NCBI RefSeq assembly: GCF_900103455.1
Contig: NZ_FNHI01000003.1
Coordinates: 299,920 to 363,919 of the forward strand
Length of the DNA stretch: 64,000 bases
Direction: 5' to 3'
DNA from: Streptomyces wuyuanensis
GTDB taxonomy: Bacteria; Actinomycetota; Actinomycetes; Streptomycetales; Streptomycetaceae
Part shown: positions 45,518-56,696 of the stretch, piece after piece
Layout of the letters: every line of letters begins with the position of its first letter
Position numbering within the stretch: the first letter of the stretch is position 1
Program-made: the position numbers and the translations under genes
The notes under the pieces: generated by a model
Told to the model about the DNA's origin: nothing
The model's input: the letters and a program-made list of their open reading frames with translations, nothing else
The model's database searches: none

Positions 45518-46987
45518 ATGCCCGAGCTCTTCATCGGCGGCACCTGGACCGCCGCGGCCGGCGGGCGGAAGCGGGAGATCCGCTGTCCGGCCGACGGCGC
45601 ACTGGTGGCGTCCGTCGACGAGGCCGGACCGGAGGACGCATCCGCTGCTGTGGCCGCCGCCCGCGACGCCTACGACAGCGGGCCGTGGCCCCGGACCCCG
45701 GCCGCCGAACGCGGCGAGCTGCTGCTGCGCACCGCCGACCTGCTGGAGCGCGACAAGGCCGAGTTCGCGCGTGCCGAGTCGCTGGACACCGGCAAGCGGC
45801 TGGTGGAGAGCGCGTACGACATGGACGACGTCGCCAAGTGCTTCCGCTGGTTCGGCCATCTCGTGGCGGCGGGCGGTCACGACCGCGTCGTCGACACCGC
45901 TCCGCCGGACGTCGACAGCCGTGTGGTCCATGAACCCGTCGGGGTCTGTTCGCTGATCACTCCCTGGAACTACCCGTTGCTCCAGACGTCCTGGAAGGTC
46001 GCTCCGGCCCTCGGCGCGGGCAACACGTTCGTCCTCAAGCCGAGTGAACTGACCCCGCACACCGCGGTGATGCTGATGCGGCGGCTCACCGAGGCGGGGC
46101 TGCCCGAAGGGGCGGCCAACCTGGTGCTGGGCGCGGGCGGCGTCGTCGGTGTCCCGCTCACCGAGGATCCCAGGGTCGACATGGTGTCGTTCACGGGCGG
46201 CCTGGTCACCGGCCGCCGCATCATGGCGGCCGCCGCGCCCACGGTGAAGAAGGTGGCACTCGAACTCGGCGGCAAGAACCCGAACGTCGTGTTCTCGGAC
46301 GCCGCCTTCGAGGCGGCCGTGGACTACGCGGCGACGGCCGTGTTCCTGCACTCCGGCCAGGTCTGCTCGGCCGGGGCACGGCTGCTGGTGCAGGAGGAGC
46401 TGCACGACGCGTTCGTCGCTGAGGTCGTCGAGCAGGCGGAGTCCATCAGGCTCGGCGGCCCGTTCGACGAGAACGCCCGCGCGGGCCCGCTGATCTCCGC
46501 CGAGCACCTGGAGAAGGTCGAGGCGTACGTCGAGGCCGGTCTCGCCGAGGGCGCGGTCCTGCGCTGCGGCGGTTCCCGGCCGGGGGACCCGGAACTCGCC
46601 GACGGCTTCTACTACCTGCCGACGGTGCTGGACGAATGCACTCCCGACATGACGGTGGTGCGCGACGAGTCGTTCGGCCCGGTGCTGACCGTGGAGCGCT
46701 TCCGCGACGAGGAGGAGGCGGTGGCCCTCGCCAACGACACGGTGTACGGGCTCGCGGGGGCCGTCTGGACCGGGGACCCGGCGCGGGCCGACCGAGTGGC
46801 TTCGCGGATGCGCGCCGGCACGGTGTGGATCAACGACTTCCATCCGTACGTCCCGCAGGCGGAGTGGGGCGGGATGAAGCAGTCCGGCTTCGGCCGTGAA
46901 CTCGGCCCGGCCGGACTGGCCGAGTACCTCGAGGCCAAGCACATCTGGCGCAATCTGTCACCGAGCCCACAGAGGTGGTTCGCATGA
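45518..46987 (+). CDS. NAD(P)-dependent aldehyde dehydrogenase, betaine-aldehyde type
   Basis: A 489-residue aldehyde dehydrogenase with all catalytic residues: N151 in ITPWNYPLLQ, E249 in ALELGGKNPNVV and C283 in HSGQVCSAGARL, plus the nucleotide-binding FTGGLVTGRR. Length and the FGPVLTVERF motif are normal. Its operon partners are an APC permease and a GMC oxidoreductase, matching betaine aldehyde oxidation to glycine betaine after choline oxidation; other amino-aldehydes are possible. The start MPELFIGGTW has a GGAGG site. The stop overlaps the permease start by four bases. Confidence 0.9.
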   Translation: MPELFIGGTWTAAAGGRKREIRCPADGALVASVDEAGPEDASAAVAAARDAYDSGPWPRTPAAERGELLLRTADLLERDKAEFARAESLDTGKRLVESAYDMDDVAKCFRWFGHLVAAGGHDRVVDTAPPDVDSRVVHEPVGVCSLITPWNYPLLQTSWKVAPALGAGNTFVLKPSELTPHTAVMLMRRLTEAGLPEGAANLVLGAGGVVGVPLTEDPRVDMVSFTGGLVTGRRIMAAAAPTVKKVALELGGKNPNVVFSDAAFEAAVDYAATAVFLHSGQVCSAGARLLVQEELHDAFVAEVVEQAESIRLGGPFDENARAGPLISAEHLEKVEAYVEAGLAEGAVLRCGGSRPGDPELADGFYYLPTVLDECTPDMTVVRDESFGPVLTVERFRDEEEAVALANDTVYGLAGAVWTGDPARADRVASRMRAGTVWINDFHPYVPQAEWGGMKQSGFGRELGPAGLAEYLEAKHIWRNLSPSPQRWFA

Positions 46988-48567
46988 CGGCGGACACGGG
47001 ACGGGCACCTTACGCGAAGGACCCGTCGGGCTCGGGCTCCGGCCACCACGAGGACGACTCCTCGCTGACGGAACTGGGGTACAGGCCGGAACTCAAACGC
47101 ACCCTCGGCAACTTCCACACGTTCGCCGCCGGAATCAGCTACATCTCGATCCTCACCGGCACCTTCCAGCTGTTCTACTTCGGTGTGGCCTTCGGCGGCC
47201 CGGCCTACTGGTGGTCCTGGCCGATGGTGTTCGTCGGGCAGCTCATGGTGGCGCTGTGCTTCTGCGAGCTGGCGGCGCGCTATCCCGTCGCCGGCTCCGT
47301 CTACAACTGGGCCAAGAAGATGGGCGGTCCGCACGTCGGCTGGCTCGGCGGCTGGATGATGATGACGGCGACCATGGTGACGCTGGCCGCCGTGGCGCTG
47401 GCGTACCAGATCACGCTGCCCAGGATCGATCCCTGGTTCCAGTTCGTGGGCGACGGGACCGGATCCTCGGCGGCGGCCAACGCCGTCCTGCTCGGGACGG
47501 TCCTCATCGTCTTCTCCACCCTCGTCAACGCCTTCGGCGTGCAGCTGATGGCGCGCATCAACTCCGCCGGCGTCTTCATCGAACTCATCGCCGCAGTCGC
47601 GCTGATCATCTTCCTCGCGGTGCACATCACCCGTGGCCCCTCCACGGTCCTCACCGAGACGTACGGGCTGGGCAAGGACCATCCTTGGGGCTACTTCGGG
47701 GCGTTCCTCACCGCGTCGCTCGCGTCCGCCTACGTGATGTACGGATTCGACACGGCGTCCTCGCTGGGCGAGGAGTCCCACGCCCCCCGGCGGAACTGCC
47801 CGCGCGCCATCCTCCGCGCACTGGTCGCGTCCTTCCTCATCGGCGGGCTGATCCTGCTGTTCGCGCTGATGGCCGTGCCCGACCTGTTCGCGAAGCAACT
47901 GTCCACCGAGGGGTTGCAGTACGTGGTGCTGGTGACGCTGGGACCGACGATCGGCGAGGTCTTCCTGTGGTGCGTCGTCGTCGCGATCACCGTGTGCGTA
48001 CTGGCCGTGCACGCCGCCGGGATCCGGCTGATGTTCGCGATGGCGCGGGACAACAACCTGCCGGCCGGGTCGCGGCTCGCGCGGGTCAGCCCGCGGTTCC
48101 AGACACCCGTGGTGCCGGCCGTCGTCATCGGCCTCGTGGGCGTCGTCATCCTGGTGATCAACATCAACCAGCCGCAGATCTTCTCCGTGATCACCAGCAT
48201 CGCGATCATCATGATCTACATCGCCTATCTGCTGGTCACGACACCGATGCTGATCCAGCGGCTGCGCGGCGAGTGGAAGCCCGCCGAAGGCGGCTTCTCG
48301 CTCGGCAGGTTCGGACTGCCCGTCAACATCCTCGCGGTCCTGTGGGGTGCGGCGATGTCACTGAACCTGGCCTGGCCGCGAGCCGAGGTCTACAACGCCA
48401 CCGGACCGCAGCACTGGTACCTGCGCTGGGGCGCCTTCCTGTTCATCGGCGTCGTCGCCCTCGGCGGGTTCGCGTACTACTGGTTCGTCCAGCGCCACAG
48501 GACGGGTGTGCTCGCCGAGCACGCGTCCGAGTCCGCGCCGACCGGTGGTCCGGCGACGGCTCCCTGA
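46984..48567 (+). CDS. APC-family amino acid/amine permease
   Basis: A 527-residue membrane transporter with about twelve helices after a charged 45-residue N-terminal tail. The APC hallmark is near the start of the membrane part (GNFHTFAAGISYISILTGTF), with PVAGSVYNWAKKMGGP and ASAYVMYGFDTASSLGEES downstream, characteristic of the GABA/choline-permease side of the family. It likely imports the substrate oxidised by the flanking enzymes, choline or a related amine. ATGA overlap with the dehydrogenase gene indicates coupling. Confidence 0.88.
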   Translation: MTADTGRAPYAKDPSGSGSGHHEDDSSLTELGYRPELKRTLGNFHTFAAGISYISILTGTFQLFYFGVAFGGPAYWWSWPMVFVGQLMVALCFCELAARYPVAGSVYNWAKKMGGPHVGWLGGWMMMTATMVTLAAVALAYQITLPRIDPWFQFVGDGTGSSAAANAVLLGTVLIVFSTLVNAFGVQLMARINSAGVFIELIAAVALIIFLAVHITRGPSTVLTETYGLGKDHPWGYFGAFLTASLASAYVMYGFDTASSLGEESHAPRRNCPRAILRALVASFLIGGLILLFALMAVPDLFAKQLSTEGLQYVVLVTLGPTIGEVFLWCVVVAITVCVLAVHAAGIRLMFAMARDNNLPAGSRLARVSPRFQTPVVPAVVIGLVGVVILVININQPQIFSVITSIAIIMIYIAYLLVTTPMLIQRLRGEWKPAEGGFSLGRFGLPVNILAVLWGAAMSLNLAWPRAEVYNATGPQHWYLRWGAFLFIGVVALGGFAYYWFVQRHRTGVLAEHASESAPTGGPATAP

Positions 48568-48654
48568 CGAGCCCGGAGGCACGACCGCCAGGTCGTACGC
48601 GCTCCCGAAGGTGCGTACACGCCTCCGACGGCTCCCCGACGACCTGGAGATGCC

Positions 48655-50232
48655 ATGGCCTCACCCACGTCCGCACCGGAGTTCGACCATGTCGTCGTGG
48701 GAGGCGGTACCGCCGGCGCCGTCGTCGCCGCGCGGCTCAGCGAGGACCCGGACGTCAGCGTCTGCCTGCTGGAGGCCGGTCCCTCGGACGTGGACGACGA
48801 CGACATCCTCGTGCTGGAGCGGTGGATGGCCCTGCTGGAGTCGGGTTACGACTGGGACTACCCGGTCGAACCGCAGGTGAACGGCAACAGCTTCCTCCGC
48901 CACGCCCGGGCGAGGGTCCTCGGCGGCTGCTCGTCGCACAACTCCTGCATCGCGTTCTGGGCGCCCGCGGAGGATCTGGACGGATGGGCCGCGGCGGGCT
49001 GCACCGGCTGGAGCGCGGCGGACTGCTTCCCGCTCTACCGGCGGCTGGAGAACAACGACGCGCCCGGCGACCACCACGGCCGTTCAGGCCCGGTGCGGTT
49101 GCGGACGGTGCCCCCGAGGGACCCGTGCGGTCGCGCCCTGCTGGAGGCCTGTGCCGAGGCGGGCATCCCGACGACCCCGTTCAACACCGGTACGACGGTG
49201 GTTCGGGGCGCCGACTGGTTCCAGATAAACGCCCGCCCGGACGGCACCCGTTCGTCCGCGTCGGTGTCGTACCTGCATCCGGTGCTCGGCAGACGGCCGA
49301 ATCTGGAGGTGCGGACCGGGGTACGGGCGAGGCGTCTGCTGTTCTCGGGCGACGGCCGCTGCACGGGTGCCGAGTACCTGGAGCCGGACGTCGTCCACAC
49401 CTCGGCGGTGACCGCCCGCGGTGAGGTGATCGTGTCGTGCGGGGCGATCGACTCGCCCAAGCTGCTGATGCTGTCGGGCATCGGCCCGGGCGGGCACCTG
49501 CGTGACGTCGGGGTCGACGTACGGGTGGACGCCCCGGGCGTCGGCTCCCATCTGCAGGACCACCCGGAGGGCGTGATCATGTGGGAGGCGAAGCAACCCA
49601 TGGTCACCACGTCCACCCAGTGGTGGGAGATCGGCATCTTCGCCGACACCGTGCCCGGCCTGGACCGGCCGGACCTGATGTTCCACTACGGCTCCGTGCC
49701 CTTCGACCTGAACACCTACCGTCAGGGCTATCCCACGTCGGACAACGCGTTCTCGCTGACCCCCAACGTCACCCAGGCCCGGTCGCGGGGCACGGTACGC
49801 CTGCGCAGCCGGGACTTCCGGGACAAGCCGATGGTCGACCCCCGGTACTTCACGCACGAGCACGACATCCGTGTGATGACGTACGGGCTGCGACTGGCGC
49901 GGGACATCGTCTCCCGGGCGCCGATGACGGACTGGGCCGGCGCGGAACTCGCACCGGGGCCCGGCTGCACGAGCGACGACGAGCTGTTCGCCTATGTGCG
50001 CGACACCCACAACACTGTCTACCACCCGGCGGGAACGGTGCGGATGGGGGCCGACGACGACCCGGACTCCCCCCTCGACGCGCGTCTGCGGGTCAAGGGC
50101 GTACGGGGTCTGCGGGTCGCCGACGCCTCGGTGATGCCGCTGCTCACGACGGTCAACCCCTGCATCACGACCATGATGATCGGCGAGAAGTGCGCCGACA
50201 TGGTCAAGGCCGATGCGGCGGGAAGCGGCTGA
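48655..50232 (+). CDS. GMC-family FAD oxidoreductase, choline-dehydrogenase-like
   Basis: A 525-residue flavoenzyme. The FAD Rossmann motif is VVVGGGTAGAVVAARLSED near residue 13. GMC signatures follow: RARVLGGCSSHNSCIAFW, GAIDSPKLLMLSGIGP, and the C-terminal catalytic pair in HNTVYHPAGTVRMG and LTTVNPCITTMMIGEK. It would oxidise choline or a similar alcohol to the aldehyde taken by the dehydrogenase encoded two genes upstream. The 87-bp gap from the permease and a hairpin after the stop suggest it ends a three-gene operon. Confidence 0.88.
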   Translation: MASPTSAPEFDHVVVGGGTAGAVVAARLSEDPDVSVCLLEAGPSDVDDDDILVLERWMALLESGYDWDYPVEPQVNGNSFLRHARARVLGGCSSHNSCIAFWAPAEDLDGWAAAGCTGWSAADCFPLYRRLENNDAPGDHHGRSGPVRLRTVPPRDPCGRALLEACAEAGIPTTPFNTGTTVVRGADWFQINARPDGTRSSASVSYLHPVLGRRPNLEVRTGVRARRLLFSGDGRCTGAEYLEPDVVHTSAVTARGEVIVSCGAIDSPKLLMLSGIGPGGHLRDVGVDVRVDAPGVGSHLQDHPEGVIMWEAKQPMVTTSTQWWEIGIFADTVPGLDRPDLMFHYGSVPFDLNTYRQGYPTSDNAFSLTPNVTQARSRGTVRLRSRDFRDKPMVDPRYFTHEHDIRVMTYGLRLARDIVSRAPMTDWAGAELAPGPGCTSDDELFAYVRDTHNTVYHPAGTVRMGADDDPDSPLDARLRVKGVRGLRVADASVMPLLTTVNPCITTMMIGEKCADMVKADAAGSG

Positions 50233-50260
50233 TGGGGCTCCCGCACCACGCGAGACCGGG

Positions 50261-50300
50261 CAACGCCTGCCGCGCGCACTTCACCGGGCGGCAGGCGTTG
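50261..50300. terminator. Hairpin terminator after the GMC gene
   Basis: CAACGCCTGCCGC (50261-50273) and GCGGCAGGCGTTG (50288-50300) form a perfect 13-bp stem with a 14-base loop, 28 bp after the GMC stop. It also faces the 3' end of the convergent small secreted protein gene, so it may work both ways. Confidence 0.8.
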
Positions 50301-50359
50301 GAACGGCGTGTGCGGGGCCCCGGCCCGCGGCCGCACGGTCCCGGGCCGGGGCTCAGGAG

Positions 50360-50665
50360 TCAGTGCCGGCCGCCGCCACCGCCGCGGTCACCACCGCCAC
50401 CGCCACGGTCACCACCGTGGTCGCCGTTGCCGCCGCGGCCGTTGTCGCCACGGCCGTTGTCGTGGTCGCCGCCCCAGCCGTGGTCGCCGTAGTCGTCGTA
50501 CCCGCCGTGTCCATAGTCGCAGTAGTCGTAGTGATATCCGTCGTCCCAGCAGTCGCCGGAATAGGAACTCGCCGCGTTGGCGACTCCCGCTCCTCCCAGC
50601 GACAGGGCCAGAGCCGCGATCAGCCCGGCGAACAGACGAAATGCCCTTGAAGTCCTGGCTCGCAT
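50360..50665 (-). CDS. Small secreted Gly/Asp/His-rich protein
   Basis: A 101-residue protein with a clear Sec signal peptide (MRARTSRAFRLFAGLIAALA ... ending ANAA near residue 32). The mature 69 residues are extremely biased: Tyr/Asp/His/Gly in the first half (DDGYHYDYCDYGHGGYDDYG) and Gly/Asp/Arg/Asn repeats at the end (GRGDNGRGGNGDHGG). Two cysteines (CWDDGYHYDYC) could form a disulfide. Metal binding or a cell-surface/matrix role is possible from composition but unproven. The ATG at 50665 has an AAGGGA site. It stands alone on the minus strand. Confidence 0.75.
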   Translation of the reverse strand: MRARTSRAFRLFAGLIAALALSLGGAGVANAASSYSGDCWDDGYHYDYCDYGHGGYDDYGDHGWGGDHDNGRGDNGRGGNGDHGGDRGGGGGDRGGGGGRH

Positions 50666-51676
50666 GATCAGATCCCTTCCCGGCGACTGCCGCAGGGCGC
50701 GGCGGCGTCAGGCCACGGCACGCGCGCACCGGCGGGGCCGGTGACGCGATCACGAGGGGCCCGGCGCATCGGCCTTGGGTGAGGCGGCAGTTGCCGCGGC
50801 GGGGCGGTTGTGCCGTCCGCGCGGCCGGCTCGCCGTGCTCGGACGGATCGGTGCCCGCATGGAACGGCGCCGGCCGGGGCGCGCCGGTACGCGACGCGGC
50901 GCTGCCGCCGGGCGGCCCTGCCGGCCGTCGACCGGGATGTCGAGGTTCCTGCCCGTCTCCTGTGGTCTCACCGGAATGGCCGGACCGACCGAGAAACGGA
51001 CATTTAATTGCATTTAGAACAAACTAGACACGCGTCGGGAGGGATGTCAACCGCTGGCGACCGGCCGGTCAACACCCGTCGGCGAGCGAGGCCCACCCGT
51101 TCGAACGGATCGACTCCGACAGGTTCGGCCCGCAGGCGGACCCTCCCCTCGGAAAGACGGGGGCGCGGCAACGAACGCGCGCCTCAACCGGGCAAACCAG
51201 GTCAACACGACACGATGCGCCATCTTGGCCGAAACGGTGCCATCCACGCCGAGGCCGAAGGCCGGATTCCGCGTGAACCGGACACAAGGCGGCGCGCCGA
51301 CCGAGATCCCATTCGGCTGGATCGGCACACCGAATCCAACTTTCCCGTGAAGCCCCCGTGAACCGGGCTTCATATCCCGTTCCGAACACACCTCTGACCA
51401 CTCCGAACGGTCTCCATAAACCCTTGCCGACCGAGATCCCCCAATGACCGAAAGGGTGCCTTGGCCCTGCGTATAACCGCCAACGAGACTCGCATTGGCA
51501 CTCATGCATCAGGAGCCACAAGCGCACGCGCATGCTGACGGCCCTGCGAGACAGATATCGCACGGGGTGTGTGACGGGGGATCATCACGGGAGTGCGCCA
51601 CGCGCAGTTGACGCATGCGCGCATCCGCCCTGCTTCCTCTCCTCATCTCTTGGTGCGCGAAGGGAATGGAGGGGGA
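50666..51676. other. 1-kb gene-poor stretch upstream of the sheath gene
   Basis: No reading frame here has convincing start signals and protein-like composition. Base composition is lower in GC than the neighbours in places, notably an AT-rich patch near 51001-51025. A 15-bp sequence, GCCGACCGAGATCCC, occurs twice as a direct repeat (51296-51310 and 51426-51440). The stretch probably holds the promoters of the small secreted protein gene and of the sheath/tube pair, and could hide a small RNA. Confidence 0.45.
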
Positions 51677-53524
51677 ATGCCGACGCACATGGGTTATCCC
51701 GGCGTATACATCGAAGAACTCCCCAGCAGCGTCCGCACCATCGCCTCGGTCACCACTTCGGTGACCGCGTTCGTGGGCCGCACCCGCCGGGGTCCGCTCA
51801 ACCGACCGGTGCGCGTCACCAGCTTCGCGGAATTCGAGCGCCGATTCGGCGGACTCACCTCGCGCAGCGCCGTCGGCTACGCGGTGCACCAGTTCTTCGG
51901 AAACGGCGGGGCGGTCGCGGTGATCGTCCGCGTGGCCAAGGCCGGCACCGGCGAGGAGGCCTGCGTCACGCTCGAGTCCACCGAGGGGCACAGCGCGTGC
52001 CCGGTGCTCGAGGTGCACGCCAAGGAGCCCGGGCTCTGGGGCTCGGGGCTGCGGATCGCCGTCGACCAGGACACACCGTCGCCGGACCGCACGTTCAACC
52101 TGCACGTCCTCGACGCGCGCGGCGGGGCCCGCGAGTCCTTCACCGGGCTCTCCATGGACTCCGGACACGGGCGCTTCGTCGAGACGGTGGTCAACGCCGG
52201 ATCCGCGCTGGTCCGCGTCCGGGCGCTGGACGAGGACCGGCCCGACCCCTCCGGCACCGTCTCCAAGCCGTTCGCCGCCGAACTGCCCGCCCTGGGCGTC
52301 GAACTGAAGGTCAAGATCGGCGACGTGGAGCGTGCGTTCACGCTGTTCGAACCCGACCACGACGGTGAGCCGCCGGCCGACGTGACCGAACTCGCCCTGC
52401 TGCTGGAGCGCAAACTGCGGTCCCTGCCCGACGCACCGGGGCGGCACGCCTTCGCCGGGGCGGAGGTCACCGCCTTCGGACGGCGCCTCCAGGTCGTCGC
52501 CGGCTCCCTCGACCCCGACGACGTGGTGCGCTTCGTCGGCGAGTGCGCCAACGACCTGGGACTGGAAGCCTCCGTCAACCCGCCGGTGTTCGCGCTGCGG
52601 GGCGGCAAGGACGGCGATCCGCCGGGGCCGCGCGACCTCATGGGCAGTGAGGCCCGGAAGACCGGCCTCCAGGCCCTGCGGGACGTGGACGACGTCAACC
52701 TGCTGTCGCTGCCGGAGCTTTCGGCGTACGAGTCGGCCGAGGACATGGTCACCGTCTTGTGCGCGGCCGAGCAGCTCTGCCGGGAGCGGCGGATCTTCCT
52801 GCTCGTGGACGCGCCCTCGGCGTGGGGCGGCGTGGACTCGGCACGGGCCGGGATCGGCGCGTTCGACGCCGTGCGCAGCGACCACGCGGTGCTCTACTTC
52901 CCGCATCTGCAGCTCACCGACCCGCTCACGGGCCGGCTGCGCGCCTTCCCGCCCTCGGGCGCCGTCGCGGGCGTGATGGCGCGTACGGACGCGGAGCGCG
53001 GCGCGTGGAAGGCGCCGGCGGGGACCGAGGCGCGGCTGGCCGGGGTGCGCTCGCTCACGGTCAGGCTCACCGACCGCGAGAACGGGCTGCTCAACCCGCT
53101 GGGCGTGAACTGCCTGCGGACCTTCCCCGTCGTCGGCCCGCTGGTGTGGGGCGCCCGCACCCTGGCGGGCGCCGACCCGCTCGACAGCGAGTGGGACGTG
53201 CCGGTGCGCCGGCTGGCGCTGCACGTCGAGGAGAGCCTCCACCGAGGACTGCAGTGGGTCGTCTTCGAGCCCAACGACGAGCAGCTGTGGCAGCAGATCC
53301 GGCTGGAGGCGTCGGCCTATCTCAACGACCTGTTCCGGCAGGGCGCGTTCAAGGGCGGCACGCCTCGCGAGGCGTACTTCGTCAAATGTGACAAGGACAC
53401 CACCACCGAAGCCGACATCGAACGCGGCGTGGTCAATGTGGTGGTCGGGATCGCTCCGGTCAGGCCCGCCGAGTTCGTCGTGGTGAAGATCCAGCAGATG
53501 GCCGGTCAGTTCGACCTTTCCTAA
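51677..53524 (+). CDS. Contractile tail sheath protein (phage/eCIS type)
   Basis: A 615-residue sheath subunit. The N-terminus MPTHMGYPGVYIEELPSSVR followed by TIASVTTSVTAFVGRTRRGP is the signature of contractile sheaths of R-type pyocins, Afp/PVC and Streptomyces injection particles. The C-terminal conserved domain is also present (LALHVEESLHRGLQWVVFEP and YLNDLFRQGAFKGGTPREAY). Sheath rings surround the tube and contract to drive it. A GGAGGGGG site precedes the ATG. Only the tube gene accompanies it; no baseplate, spike, ATPase or cap genes lie within the window. Confidence 0.93.
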   Translation: MPTHMGYPGVYIEELPSSVRTIASVTTSVTAFVGRTRRGPLNRPVRVTSFAEFERRFGGLTSRSAVGYAVHQFFGNGGAVAVIVRVAKAGTGEEACVTLESTEGHSACPVLEVHAKEPGLWGSGLRIAVDQDTPSPDRTFNLHVLDARGGARESFTGLSMDSGHGRFVETVVNAGSALVRVRALDEDRPDPSGTVSKPFAAELPALGVELKVKIGDVERAFTLFEPDHDGEPPADVTELALLLERKLRSLPDAPGRHAFAGAEVTAFGRRLQVVAGSLDPDDVVRFVGECANDLGLEASVNPPVFALRGGKDGDPPGPRDLMGSEARKTGLQALRDVDDVNLLSLPELSAYESAEDMVTVLCAAEQLCRERRIFLLVDAPSAWGGVDSARAGIGAFDAVRSDHAVLYFPHLQLTDPLTGRLRAFPPSGAVAGVMARTDAERGAWKAPAGTEARLAGVRSLTVRLTDRENGLLNPLGVNCLRTFPVVGPLVWGARTLAGADPLDSEWDVPVRRLALHVEESLHRGLQWVVFEPNDEQLWQQIRLEASAYLNDLFRQGAFKGGTPREAYFVKCDKDTTTEADIERGVVNVVVGIAPVRPAEFVVVKIQQMAGQFDLS

Positions 53525-53562
53525 CCCCGCGCATTCACGGAAAAGGAACACGAAGGAAACCG

Positions 53563-56620
<3,058 letters not shown>

Positions 56621-56696
56621 TCAAGATATCTCGGTGCCGCTCCCCTCTCGACAGTGGCCTGCCCCACAGGCGGCGGAAAACCGCCGGCCCGCGGTC

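Noticed and set aside
50360..50480. The GCC/CCG-rich repetitive DNA here as a CRISPR or satellite array
   Set aside because: The repetition is explained by Gly/Asp/Arg codons of the small secreted protein; there are no uniform repeats with spacers.
51047..51505. A 152-residue minus-strand frame in the gene-poor stretch
   Set aside because: No convincing start signals or recognisable domain; the composition looks like random translation.
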